A stretch of DNA of 64,000 nt, from the NCBI GenBank assembly GCA_032719365.1, contig CM064873.1, positions 5,118,501-5,182,500 of the forward strand, written 5' to 3'. The stretch comes from Prinsepia uniflora (taxonomy: Eukaryota > Streptophyta > Magnoliopsida > Rosales > Rosaceae). Shown here piece after piece: positions 55,342-64,000 of the stretch (position 1 is the stretch's first letter; each line of letters opens with the position of its first letter). The translations under genes and the position numbers were made by a program. Under the pieces are notes generated by a model. The model worked only from the letters and a program-made list of their open reading frames with translations, did no database searches and had not been told where the DNA came from.

Positions 55342-58300
55342 ATGCCTCCGCGACGCGAACCCCCTCCACGACCTAATGGCGATGCCGAGAGTGCTTCGAT
55401 CGAACGAGCCCAGCGTCTTGGGGCTACGGTATTCAGTGGTGGAGCGGACCCCGAGGATGCCCACCATTGGATTTCTCGGATTGAGCGGATTTTTACTGTG
55501 ATGCACTGTCCTCTCGAGGAGCGTGTGGTGTTGGCCACATTTCTACTTGATGGCTCTGCTTATGAGTGGTGGTATACTCTGGAGTTGTCAGGTTGGGATG
55601 CCCGTACAGTGACTTGGGAGACCTTTCGTGAACGGTTTCTGGATCAGTATTATCCCCGTTCATTCCGTGATGCTAGGGAGACCGAGTTTCTGCAGCTCCA
55701 ACAGGGGAGCATGTCCGTAGCTGAGTATGAACAGAAATTTCAGATGCTAGCTCGTTTTGCTCCTACCTTTGTATCTACTGAGGCTGAGAAATGCCGTAGG
55801 TTCGAGCTTGGCCTACGGGGTGAGATACGGGCCATTGTGACGGCCGGAGCTTTTGCTACTCTCAGGGAGTTGTCTGATGCCGCGGTGCGGGTTGAGGCTA
55901 GTCTCCCGACACGTCCACAGTATTCTGGTGGTGGACAACATCGCGGGCGTTCATATTCTGGATCGTATGGACAGGGAGCCTCGAAGAAGGGACGCTATGG
56001 TGGAGCCTCATCTGCAGGCAATGATCGTTATGGCAGGCCTGGTAACTATCAGGGTTCCGGATTCCGAGCGCCTAGGGCGCAGACTGCTCCGCAGGCGAGC
56101 GCGACTTCTGTTGCTTCCACGGGACGGCAGAGTGGTGGTTTTGTTCGAGATGCTTCCAGTGTCATCTGTTTCTTCTGTGGCGAGCGGGGCCACTATCGGA
56201 GGGACTGTCCATCTTTGCCACATGGTGGTGGCGCAGGTCGGGGTGGAGCAGAGCAGGGACGGAGCACAGCTGCAGTTTCTGGGACTGGGAGCACTCGAGG
56301 AGGTGGTACCGGAGCGGCTAGTGGACAGAGGGGCCGGGGCCGTGGGCGAGCAGCTGGACCACAGGCCCGAGTTTTCGCTGTTACGCAGCAGGAGGCCAGG
56401 GCAGCGCCTGGTGTTGTGACAGGTACACTCACGATCTTTGGACATGATGTTTTTGCTTTAATTGATCCCGGAGCTACTCATTCATTTATTTCACGGGACT
56501 GTGAGTTGTTGGCGGGTAGAGAGGTGTCCGCATTGGACTGTGACATGGGAGTGAGTACGCCCACCGGAGATGTGTTTGTGGTGAACCAAGTGTTGCGGGA
56601 GTGCCCCGTAATGGTAGGTGATGTTGGTCTGGTGGCAGATTTGATACTCTTGGACTTGCACGACTTTGATGTCATTTTGGGTATGGATTGGTTGACGCTC
56701 CATCACGCCTCTATCGAATGCGTCGATAAGCGGGTTACTTTTCGGAGCCCGGGGCTACCGGAAACCACTTTTCAGGGAATTCAGCGAGCAACTCCTGTCG
56801 GAGTGATTTCTGCCCTGAAGGCAAGTAAGTTGTTGAGGAAGGGGTGCCAGGGATACTTAGCCCGAGTGATGGATTCACGAGCTGCACCATTGCGGGTGGA
56901 GGATGTACCGATTGTACGGGAGTTCCCGGATGTCTTTCCGGAGGATCTACCGGGATTGCCACCGCATCGAGATGTTGAGTTCACTATTGATCTGGTTCCA
57001 GGTACGCAACCTATTTCTCAGACTCCGTATCGTATGGCGCCAGCTGAGTTGAAAGAACTGAAGGCGCAGTTACAAGAATTACTTGAGATGGGATTTATTC
57101 GACCAAGTGTATCCCCCTGGGGAGCTCCGGTGTTGTTTGTGAGAAAAAAAGATGGGAGTTTGAGACTTTGCATCGATTACAGGCAACTGAATAAAGTAAC
57201 AGTCAGGAACAAATACCCGTTGCCTCGGATCGATGATTTGTTCGATCAGCTGCGAGGAGCGCAGTACTTCTCCAAAATTGATCTACGTTCTGGGTATCAT
57301 CAATTGCGGGTTAAGGATGAGGATGTACCCAAGACAGCATTTAGGACCCGTTATGGTCATTATGAGTTCCTGGTGATGCCGTTTGGCTTGACCAACGCAC
57401 CCGCAGCGTTTATGGATTTGATGAACCGAGTGTTGCAGCCTTACTTGGATCACTTTGTCATCGTGTTCATTGACGATATCCTGGTCTACTCGAGGAGTGC
57501 GGAAGAGCACGAGGAGCACTTAAGGATGGTGCTGGGTACCTTGAGGGAAAACCAGTTGTATGCGAAGCTCAGCAAATGTCAGTTTTGGTTGACGAGCGTG
57601 AGTTTCTTGGGGCATGTGATCTCAACTGACGGGATCAGTGTGGATTCTCAGAAAATTGAGGCAGTGGCGAAGTGGGAACAACCGAGGACCGTCACGGAAG
57701 TCAGGAGTTTCTTGGGATTGGCTGGTTACTACAGGAGGTTTGTAGAGGGTTTCTCTACCATTGCTGCCCCGTTGACGCGACTGACGCGGAAGGGAGTCAA
57801 GTTTGAGTGGGATGACGATTGTGAGCGTAGTTTTCGGGAGCTAAAGGAAAGGTTGACGTCTGCTCCTATACTGACCCTTCCAGACGACAGTGGGGAATTT
57901 GAGGTGTACAGTGATGCATCCTTACAGGGTTTGGGATGTGTACTAATGCAGCATGGGAAAGTGATCGCCTATGCTTCGCGCCAGTTGAAACCGCATGAGC
58001 GCAATTATCCGACGCACGATTTGGAGTTAGCTGCTGTTGTGCATGCATTGAAGATTTGGAGACATCACCTGTACGGAGCGACTTGCAGAATGTTTACGGA
58101 CCACAAGAGCCTGAAGTACTTGTTCACTCAGAAGGAGTTGAATGTGAGGCAGCGACGGTGGCTAGAGCTAATTAAGGATTATGATTGCACGATTGAGTAC
58201 CACCCGGGAAAAGCCAATGTGGTGGCTGATGCGCTAAGCCGGAAGACAACGCATTCTGTAGCACATCTACGGACGGTTCATTTGCCACTTTTGGTCGAAC

Positions 58301-59802
58301 TCCGTAAGAATAGCATTGATTTGGGTTTGGATGGCCAAGGTGTCTTGCTGGCTAATTTTCATGTGAGACCACTCCTGGTCGATCGGATCGTTGAGGCTCA
58401 ATCTCAAGATCCTGTCTCATGTGTACTCCGGATTGAAGTGGAAGCCGGTGAACGGCTAGACTTTACAGTCAGGGAGGATGGAGCTTTGCTAAAAGAAGGA
58501 CGGTTGTGTGTGCCCGGCGTGGAGGCACTGAAGAAGGAGATCTTGGACGAAGCTCATAGTTCGGCCTACGCGATGCATCCTGGTGGGACCAAGATGTATC
58601 GTACCTTGCGAGAGCACTACTGGTGGCCGGGAATGAAACGGGAGATTGCCGAGTTTGTCAGCAGGTGTCTGATTTGCCAGCAAGTGAAGGCTGAGAGACA
58701 ACGACCTTATGGAGCCTTGCAACCACTACCTATTCCGGAATGGAAATGGGATCACTTGACGATGGATTTTGTGTTTGGACTTCCTAGGACACCCAGGGGT
58801 CACGATGGAGTTTGGGTGATTGTGGACAGGCTTACGAAATCAGCTCACTTCTTGCCGGTGCGAGAGAACTTCAGGATGACGCAGTTGGCCCAGTTGTTTA
58901 TTGACGAGATCATCCGTTTGCACGGTACTCCGGAATCAATAGTTTCTGACCGAGACCCAAGATTTACTTCTCGATTTTGGCAGAGTCTGCAGGAAGCATT
59001 TGGGACGAAACTTCGTTTCAGTACTGCATTTCATCCTCAGACTGACGGCCAGTCTGAGCGGACCATCCAGACATTGGAGGATATGATGCGAGCTTGCGTC
59101 TTGCAATTTCATGACACTTGGGAGTCACACCTAGCCTTGATGGAATTTGCCTACAACAACAGCTATCAAGCGAGCATTGGGATGGCTCCGTACGAAGCCT
59201 TGTACGGACGGCAATGCAGAACTCCGTTGTGTTGGATGGACGTGGGGGAAAGGAGGCTGACTAAATCCGAATTGGTGGAACTGACGACCGAGAAGGTCAA
59301 ACTCATCAGGGATCGGCTCAAGGCAGCCCAGGACAGACAAAAGAGCTATGTGGACCATCGGATTCGAGATTTGGAGTTTGCGGTCGGAGATCGGGTATTT
59401 CTGAAATTGTCCCCTTGGAAGGGTGTAGTGCGATTCGGCAGGCGAGGGAAGTTGAGCCCTCGTTATATTGGACCTTACGAGATTACCGAGAGGATTGGCC
59501 CGGTGGCCTACCGGCTGGCACTACCGCCAGAGCTTTCGAAGGTCCACGATGTTTTCCATGTGTCGATGTTGCGGAAATATGTGTTTGACGCATCTCATGT
59601 ACTGGAGGATCAGCCCATTGAACTTCGAGATGATTTGAGCTTCGAGGAACAACCGGTACAGATTTTGGATCGAAAGGAGAAAGTGCTACGTCGGAAGACC
59701 GTTCCGCTGGTGAAGGTCCTCTGGAGGAACCAAAATGTGGAGGAAGCCACATGGGAACCCGAGGCGCAGATGCGGGAACAGTTCCCTTACTTGTTTCCTT
59801 GA
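55342..59802 (+). CDS. Element E gag-pol polyprotein (1486 aa)
   Basis: One frame encodes all proteins for reverse transcription and integration in virus-like particles. The ATG at 55342 (MPPRRE) was chosen because a longer frame would start at a GTG inside the LTR and run through the primer site. Gag is about residues 20-190, with a Gly/Arg-rich stretch and the CCHC knuckle C276-x2-C-x4-H-x4-C289. The protease has D375-P-G-A-T-H. RT spans about 580-770 with F709-I-D-D. RNase H has D858, E895, D920 and D963. The integrase zinc region is H1072-x6-H1079-x29-C1109-x2-C1112, and the core D1142, D1203, E1239 has exact D,D35E spacing. The GPY/F segment (IGPYEITERIG) and a chromodomain-like tail (about 1437-1486, VLWRNQNVEEATWEP) follow. 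Length and order fit Tekay/Del chromoviruses. All catalytic residues are present; the protease Pro at the Ser/Thr position is the only oddity. Confidence 0.96.
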   Translation: MPPRREPPPRPNGDAESASIERAQRLGATVFSGGADPEDAHHWISRIERIFTVMHCPLEERVVLATFLLDGSAYEWWYTLELSGWDARTVTWETFRERFLDQYYPRSFRDARETEFLQLQQGSMSVAEYEQKFQMLARFAPTFVSTEAEKCRRFELGLRGEIRAIVTAGAFATLRELSDAAVRVEASLPTRPQYSGGGQHRGRSYSGSYGQGASKKGRYGGASSAGNDRYGRPGNYQGSGFRAPRAQTAPQASATSVASTGRQSGGFVRDASSVICFFCGERGHYRRDCPSLPHGGGAGRGGAEQGRSTAAVSGTGSTRGGGTGAASGQRGRGRGRAAGPQARVFAVTQQEARAAPGVVTGTLTIFGHDVFALIDPGATHSFISRDCELLAGREVSALDCDMGVSTPTGDVFVVNQVLRECPVMVGDVGLVADLILLDLHDFDVILGMDWLTLHHASIECVDKRVTFRSPGLPETTFQGIQRATPVGVISALKASKLLRKGCQGYLARVMDSRAAPLRVEDVPIVREFPDVFPEDLPGLPPHRDVEFTIDLVPGTQPISQTPYRMAPAELKELKAQLQELLEMGFIRPSVSPWGAPVLFVRKKDGSLRLCIDYRQLNKVTVRNKYPLPRIDDLFDQLRGAQYFSKIDLRSGYHQLRVKDEDVPKTAFRTRYGHYEFLVMPFGLTNAPAAFMDLMNRVLQPYLDHFVIVFIDDILVYSRSAEEHEEHLRMVLGTLRENQLYAKLSKCQFWLTSVSFLGHVISTDGISVDSQKIEAVAKWEQPRTVTEVRSFLGLAGYYRRFVEGFSTIAAPLTRLTRKGVKFEWDDDCERSFRELKERLTSAPILTLPDDSGEFEVYSDASLQGLGCVLMQHGKVIAYASRQLKPHERNYPTHDLELAAVVHALKIWRHHLYGATCRMFTDHKSLKYLFTQKELNVRQRRWLELIKDYDCTIEYHPGKANVVADALSRKTTHSVAHLRTVHLPLLVELRKNSIDLGLDGQGVLLANFHVRPLLVDRIVEAQSQDPVSCVLRIEVEAGERLDFTVREDGALLKEGRLCVPGVEALKKEILDEAHSSAYAMHPGGTKMYRTLREHYWWPGMKREIAEFVSRCLICQQVKAERQRPYGALQPLPIPEWKWDHLTMDFVFGLPRTPRGHDGVWVIVDRLTKSAHFLPVRENFRMTQLAQLFIDEIIRLHGTPESIVSDRDPRFTSRFWQSLQEAFGTKLRFSTAFHPQTDGQSERTIQTLEDMMRACVLQFHDTWESHLALMEFAYNNSYQASIGMAPYEALYGRQCRTPLCWMDVGERRLTKSELVELTTEKVKLIRDRLKAAQDRQKSYVDHRIRDLEFAVGDRVFLKLSPWKGVVRFGRRGKLSPRYIGPYEITERIGPVAYRLALPPELSKVHDVFHVSMLRKYVFDASHVLEDQPIELRDDLSFEEQPVQILDRKEKVLRRKTVPLVKVLWRNQNVEEATWEPEAQMREQFPYLFP

Positions 59803-59835
59803 AATTTCGGGACGAAATTTCTTAAGGAGGGGAGA
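59801..59835 (+). other. Element E: stop-codon hairpin and polypurine tract
   Basis: A 9-bp perfect stem with GGA loop (59801-59821) begins within the TGA stop (59800-59802). Purine tract AAGGAGGGGAGA (59824-59835) follows, then one T and the LTR. Confidence 0.88.
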
Positions 59836-59836
59836 T

Positions 59837-62834
59837 TGTAACGCCCCGGACGTTCTGGAAATGTAATATTATTAAATAATGAATAAAATGACGTTTTTAC
59901 CCCTGTGTTGGTGTGGTCAATTTGTTGACTTTTAGTTTTGGAGGTCGAACGGACGTTGGGTGATGATCGTGACGTAGTTCGGGATGTCACGAGTTCATAG
60001 ACAGGTGGCACGTCCGATTCGGACGCTCGGAGCGAAAGTTATGATGTTCGGAGGTTCGGGGGCATTACCGTAATTTGGGCGTTAAGGGGAAAAAGTTGAC
60101 TTTTTGTTTGACAATTGATATCCTTTTGACTCGAAGACCGTTATGTTCGTCTCGACGCCCTGAGTACAACGACAGGCGGCACGCTTGAAACGGACGTCGG
60201 ACGACCGAGTTACGGGTCACGGAAGTTGGAGGGCAGTTTGGTAATTTTTGCCCTGGGGGCATTTTGGTAATTTCCACACGGGGTACTGTTCACCACCGTG
60301 GAAAACAGAGTGCTGCGGCCGTGGGTTGTGCGATCAATTGTTTATGGCTTAGTGGATTGCTCAGACGTTTTGTTTATGTAGTTTTAGGCAGTGGAAACAG
60401 GATTGAGTGACCTTGGTGCACGTTTGGGCAGAGCTCAGAGCACGGGAGAGTGAGGAGTGGCCGTGGTCTCTGTGCTTGCGGGAAACCGTTTTCAGAGACT
60501 TCAGAGTGTCTCCCACGAGCTGCTGGCCGTTTGAATCGATTACTCTGATTGCTGTTGGACTTAGGGACTCATTTGCGTCCTTTCTGCGTGGGAAAAACTG
60601 AGAGAGATTGAGAGAACCAGTGCTGAACCATTTCGGGTTTCTGGGGGGGAAATCGCTGAGTTCAAATTCTGAGGGTCGAAGGATCAAACCAAACACACGG
60701 TGAGACTTCTGGGAGCGTTAGGATCACTACGGTGCAAGAACTGAAGGGATTGGAGTCTGTTTCGCCCAGGAACCTGAGCTACGGTTCAGAGTTGAACCAG
60801 TTGGAGGGAAAAAACTGAATTCGATTTCTGAGGTTTGTTGATCGAAACCGGGGGCCATTCTAGTCTTCTGGGAGCAAAAGGAAACCAACCACATCAAATT
60901 CGAAGGACGACATTCACGAATTGGCCAAGAACGGAGTACCCTGGTTCTGAGTATTTTCGAGCTTGAGGACGACGACTTCCAGGTAACGGCAAGATCAATT
61001 GACAGTACCATTGTGTTCGTATGAATCACCTTAACCTACTGGTGAAATTAATTTGAGATTGGGGTTAGTTTGGGTGAGTTCCAGAATGTCGATTTGTTCG
61101 ACTGATCGAGTTTGAGTTGGGTCGTTTGGGTACTAGTCGAGGTTAACCTTCATTGCAGACCTAAAATTAAAGGGTTAGGGAAGATAATAGGATTGAAAAC
61201 GAGTAGTTTTGACTGAGAATTGAGGGCTAACTGATCGGGTTGAGTCGCGGGTATCAGACCCGTTTAGCAGGCTGTTCGGGTAAGGGAGATGACACTGTAG
61301 CTTGGCGCGTGGCCTTCACGCGCAGCCGCTTGGGGCGGCGCGTGACGGCGCGTGTGACGTCAACTCCGATCACGGTCAACATGAGAATTAATCCTTACAG
61401 TTTAAATAACATTTTATCTTTAGAGTTCGAATCGATCGGGAGTCATTCGGGATAACTTCGGGAGTCCGGAAGATTAAGTCTTTAAGTTTATTTTCGCCGA
61501 AAAATCCGGAAAAATTAGGAAAAATCCTACGAGTTATTTTGGGATGTTTGTAACCCTTCTTGTACGTTTTCACAGGCCCGGACACTTCCGAAGCTACGGA
61601 GGAGCACGCGGGACGCGATTGACGTGTCCTAAGACTGTGAGTGGACTCCTTGATTTTTAAATTAGGCATGCATGACTATTTTGCTTATTTATCTCATGGT
61701 TTTACATATGATTTTACGATGGTGAGATGATATATCGGTTTTACTTGTTTTCACGTTTTTCGAGGTAATTATCGTATTTCACGCATTTCGAGATTTCGGT
61801 TTTTGCCTATGCATGCGTGATAATTTTTGATGAAGTATCTGGTTATGAATATGCATGTTTCGGATTTATGATGTTTGATCATATTGTGAAGAAGTCTTCT
61901 GTTAATTGCATGTGTTGGATTTTACCTGTGAATTCGGGCATGAGTCCTGTTACGATGAGAATGTTTTAGAATAACGTTGGAAAAAGAATTGTGATTAATC
62001 CTGATTTATTATGTTTAAAAACGGTTTTGGGTTTAAAGACCCGGTTGATGGTTGGATCTGGTTTTGGGTTTAAAGACCCGGTATGTTGATTCTGGGGGCG
62101 GGCCCGAAAATTGAGTTTAAAGACTCGTGAGTTTAAAGACTCGATTATTATGATACCCCCGAGGCCTACTAATCGTGTTTTGAGTTTAAAGACTCGTTGA
62201 TATCCCGGGAAGGCCTAATGTTGAGTTTAAAGACTCGGATGGATCCAACGGCATAATCATGATTGTTGTTTATGTTTCACTTGATTTGTGCAAATAATGT
62301 TTCAAAATGATGATTTCTGGAATCTGGTATTATTACATGGTTTTACATGAGTGATGACGATCCCTGTAGCGTTTTTCTTGTGTTTCGGAAAAAGAGTTTT
62401 CAAAAGTTTAACACACAAATTTTGAATACTTGGTTATGCATGCGGATTACAAAACTGGAGGGCGAACCCAATTTCGGAAAAACTGTTTTTCCTGTTAAAC
62501 TTATGTTTCGGTCCACTCACACCTTGTTGTTTTAAATTCCCTCCAGGTCGTGGTAGAAGCGTGGGGGCAAGCGCCGAGGCAGAGGCGGAGGCATAACGTT
62601 TTCCGTTGCGGAGTAGTTAGTTCACAGAGTAGGACTTGTTCTTTAATTTGTTTTGTAATATTGCTCTGTGAAACTGTTGACTTGACGTCCAGTCGGATGT
62701 ATTTGTTTAATCTCCCTGGTCTGACAATGGGCGTGTTGTAATTTTAACTAGTTTCCGGTCTTTTTGATTCGATTGTCAGACGGGAGCAGGATGCTTCCCG
62801 ATTATCGAGGCGATAATCGGGGTGGGTCCTGTCA
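59837..62834 (+). repeat. 3' LTR of element E (2998 bp)
   Basis: It is colinear with 52243-55240 at a constant offset of 7594 and identical as far as I can see. It would supply the polyadenylation signals; a candidate region is TTTTGTAATATTGCTCTG near 62651, next to the TTCACAGAG/CTCTGTGAA pair. Confidence 0.96.
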
Positions 62835-62839
62835 ATGAA

Positions 62840-63239
62840 AGCAAATAATCAAATGGGGAGTGAGTAAGGGTAATGTGAAGGTGTGAGTCTGGAAAAATGA
62901 AGTTGAGTTGAAGGTAATAGAAGCCATTTTCAGATCTAGAGATCTGCAATTTCTAGTCTGATAGTAACCCTATAGTCCAATAGCTATATAGTACCCATGT
63001 AGTGCCCCCTATAGTCCAATAGTCTGATAATGTCCATATACTGCAGTAGTCTTATAGTGCCCCAACAATAATACAGTTTACTTATAGTATTGTAGTGAAG
63101 TTTAACTTGAATGTAATAAATGTTATTGTATGAAATCTCATGAATGGAATCAATTTCAATTATGATTTGTTTCAATAGAAAATAGTTGAGGTGTGGAAAG
63201 AAGTACACATGTGAAAGGAGAGATATGAAAAGCATTATA
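62840..63239. other. Non-LTR flanking DNA between E and K, no gene recognised
   Basis: This AT-rich stretch continues the DNA that E inserted into. It has loosely repeated TATAGTCCAATAG-like words (62965-63060). Short open frames here show no protein features. It ends at TTATA (63235-63239), the likely target duplication of LTR K. Confidence 0.7.
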
Positions 63240-64000
63240 TGTAACGACCCGGAACTTCAAAAAGGGCAAAAGTGTAAATTTGGAAGATATTTGTATAACA
63301 ATGACGATTTTACCCTTGAGAATAGTTTGGTCAAATGTTGACTTTTTGTTTGGCAAGTCGAACGGACGTTGGCCGATGACCGTGACGTAGTTCGAGACGT
63401 CACGAGTCCGTAGACAGGTGGCACGTCCGATTCCAATAACCAATGAATAAGTTATGATGTTCGGAAGGTTGAGGGTATTTTGGTATTTTGGTTAAAAAGA
63501 GGAAATTTGTTGACTTTTTATACGACAAGTATTCTTCACACAATTCGAGGACCATTAGGAAGGTCTCGATGTCCTGAGTACAACGACAGGCGGCACGCCG
63601 TCATCGGACGCCGGACGGTTAAGTTACGGGTCTAAGTATGTGAAGGGTAAAATGGTAATTTGGACATTTAAGGGCAAAATGGTCTTTGGGAATCTTGATT
63701 TATGTGATCAATCAGGTGAGGACACCTGAGGTTGAAGGATTGGACATTTTGAGCTGTGGACCACAGGGTTGAGGACATCTGTCCCCTCCCCAGAGGCTTC
63801 TAGCCAAGTCGGTCTCGCACATTTATAGTTTTAAAATTGGGTTTATCGATCAAATGAGAGAAACGAAGACAGTGAGCAAAAATCATCCATCTGTTGTGTG
63901 TGAGTCGTGTGAGTTCATTGTGGTAGTGTGTGAGAGATCAAAGACGTGTGTGACCTACTGTGAGTGTGGTTAGTGAAAGACTGAGTGAAGATGGGTTGTG
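63240..64000 (+). repeat. LTR K, first 761 bp, cut by the window end
   Basis: It starts TGTAACGACCCGG and carries both conserved blocks of these LTRs, CGTGACGTAGTTCGAGACG (near 63380) and GACAGGCGGCACG (near 63585). A TTTATAGTTT word near 63821 could be a TATA element. The 3' part lies outside, so it could be a solo LTR or the start of a full element. Confidence 0.85.

Larger units (their letters stand above)
52243..62834 (+). mobile_element. Element E: intact, probably autonomous Tekay/Del-type Ty3/gypsy retrotransposon
   Basis: The element is 10592 bp with target duplication ATGAA (52238-52242 and 62835-62839). Both LTRs are exactly 2998 bp and I see no difference between them. Primer site, one uninterrupted gag-pol frame and polypurine tract are all in place. 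Equal LTRs imply a very recent insertion, so E is the best candidate in the window for a currently mobile element and a possible helper for the noncoding elements B and C. Whether it is expressed cannot be told from sequence. Confidence 0.96.

Noticed and set aside
62965..63060. TATAGTCCAATAG-like words as a satellite
   Set aside because: Too few and too irregular to support a satellite call.

Overview
The window is repeat-dense nuclear DNA of a flowering plant, probably a eudicot, although the species cannot be named from the sequence. I see no cellular gene, tRNA, rRNA or CRISPR array. Almost every base belongs to long-LTR Ty3/gypsy retrotransposons. Their polyproteins have a gag zinc knuckle, aspartic protease, RT, RNase H, a D,D35E integrase and a C-terminal chromodomain-like tail, which fits the Tekay/Del type of plant chromovirus. 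LTRs are about 2.7-3.4 kb, run from TGTAAC to TGTCA, and the full-length elements carry an initiator-methionine tRNA primer site (TGGTATCAGAGC). Nine insertions have matching 5-bp target duplications, so most boundaries below are exact to the base.

Layout. Positions 1-2956 are the 3' end of an element (A2) that starts left of the window; a 500-N gap follows at 2957-3456. From there to 51099 lies one nested stack. Two reverse-strand LTRs (I, then G inside it) form the outer shells. H (3626-6534) is a solo LTR inside G, and H2 (47903-50805) is a solo LTR inside I. Solo LTR D (8082-46266) sits in G and is split by solo LTR J (10637-13497) and by full-length element C (13517-45998). Element A (21075-43513) sits inside the 3' LTR of C. 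Reverse-strand solo LTR F (21238-33749) sits inside the 5' LTR of A. Element B (21996-31449) sits inside F. Single-copy-looking DNA at 51100-52242 and 62840-63239 flanks element E (52243-62834), and a further LTR (K) starts at 63240 and runs off the end.

Function. E is the only element that looks autonomous: one uninterrupted 1486-codon gag-pol frame and two 2998-bp LTRs with no difference visible by eye. A has the same coding plan with one nonsense codon and a split 5' LTR. B and C have good LTRs, primer sites and polypurine tracts but internal regions of 3.7 and 3.3 kb without any gag or pol. They are LARD-like non-autonomous elements that would need proteins from elements such as E.

The most unusual signal is RNA-structure-like. 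Every LTR family carries, at corresponding places, short perfect inverted repeats whose arms differ between copies or families while pairing is kept. Each LTR also has an intron-like module in which the GTGAGT donor is complementary to a block at fixed distance (24-27 nt) before the CAG acceptor. The noncoding interiors of B and C are packed with similar small hairpins. I know of no description of this architecture, but I could not search for one.
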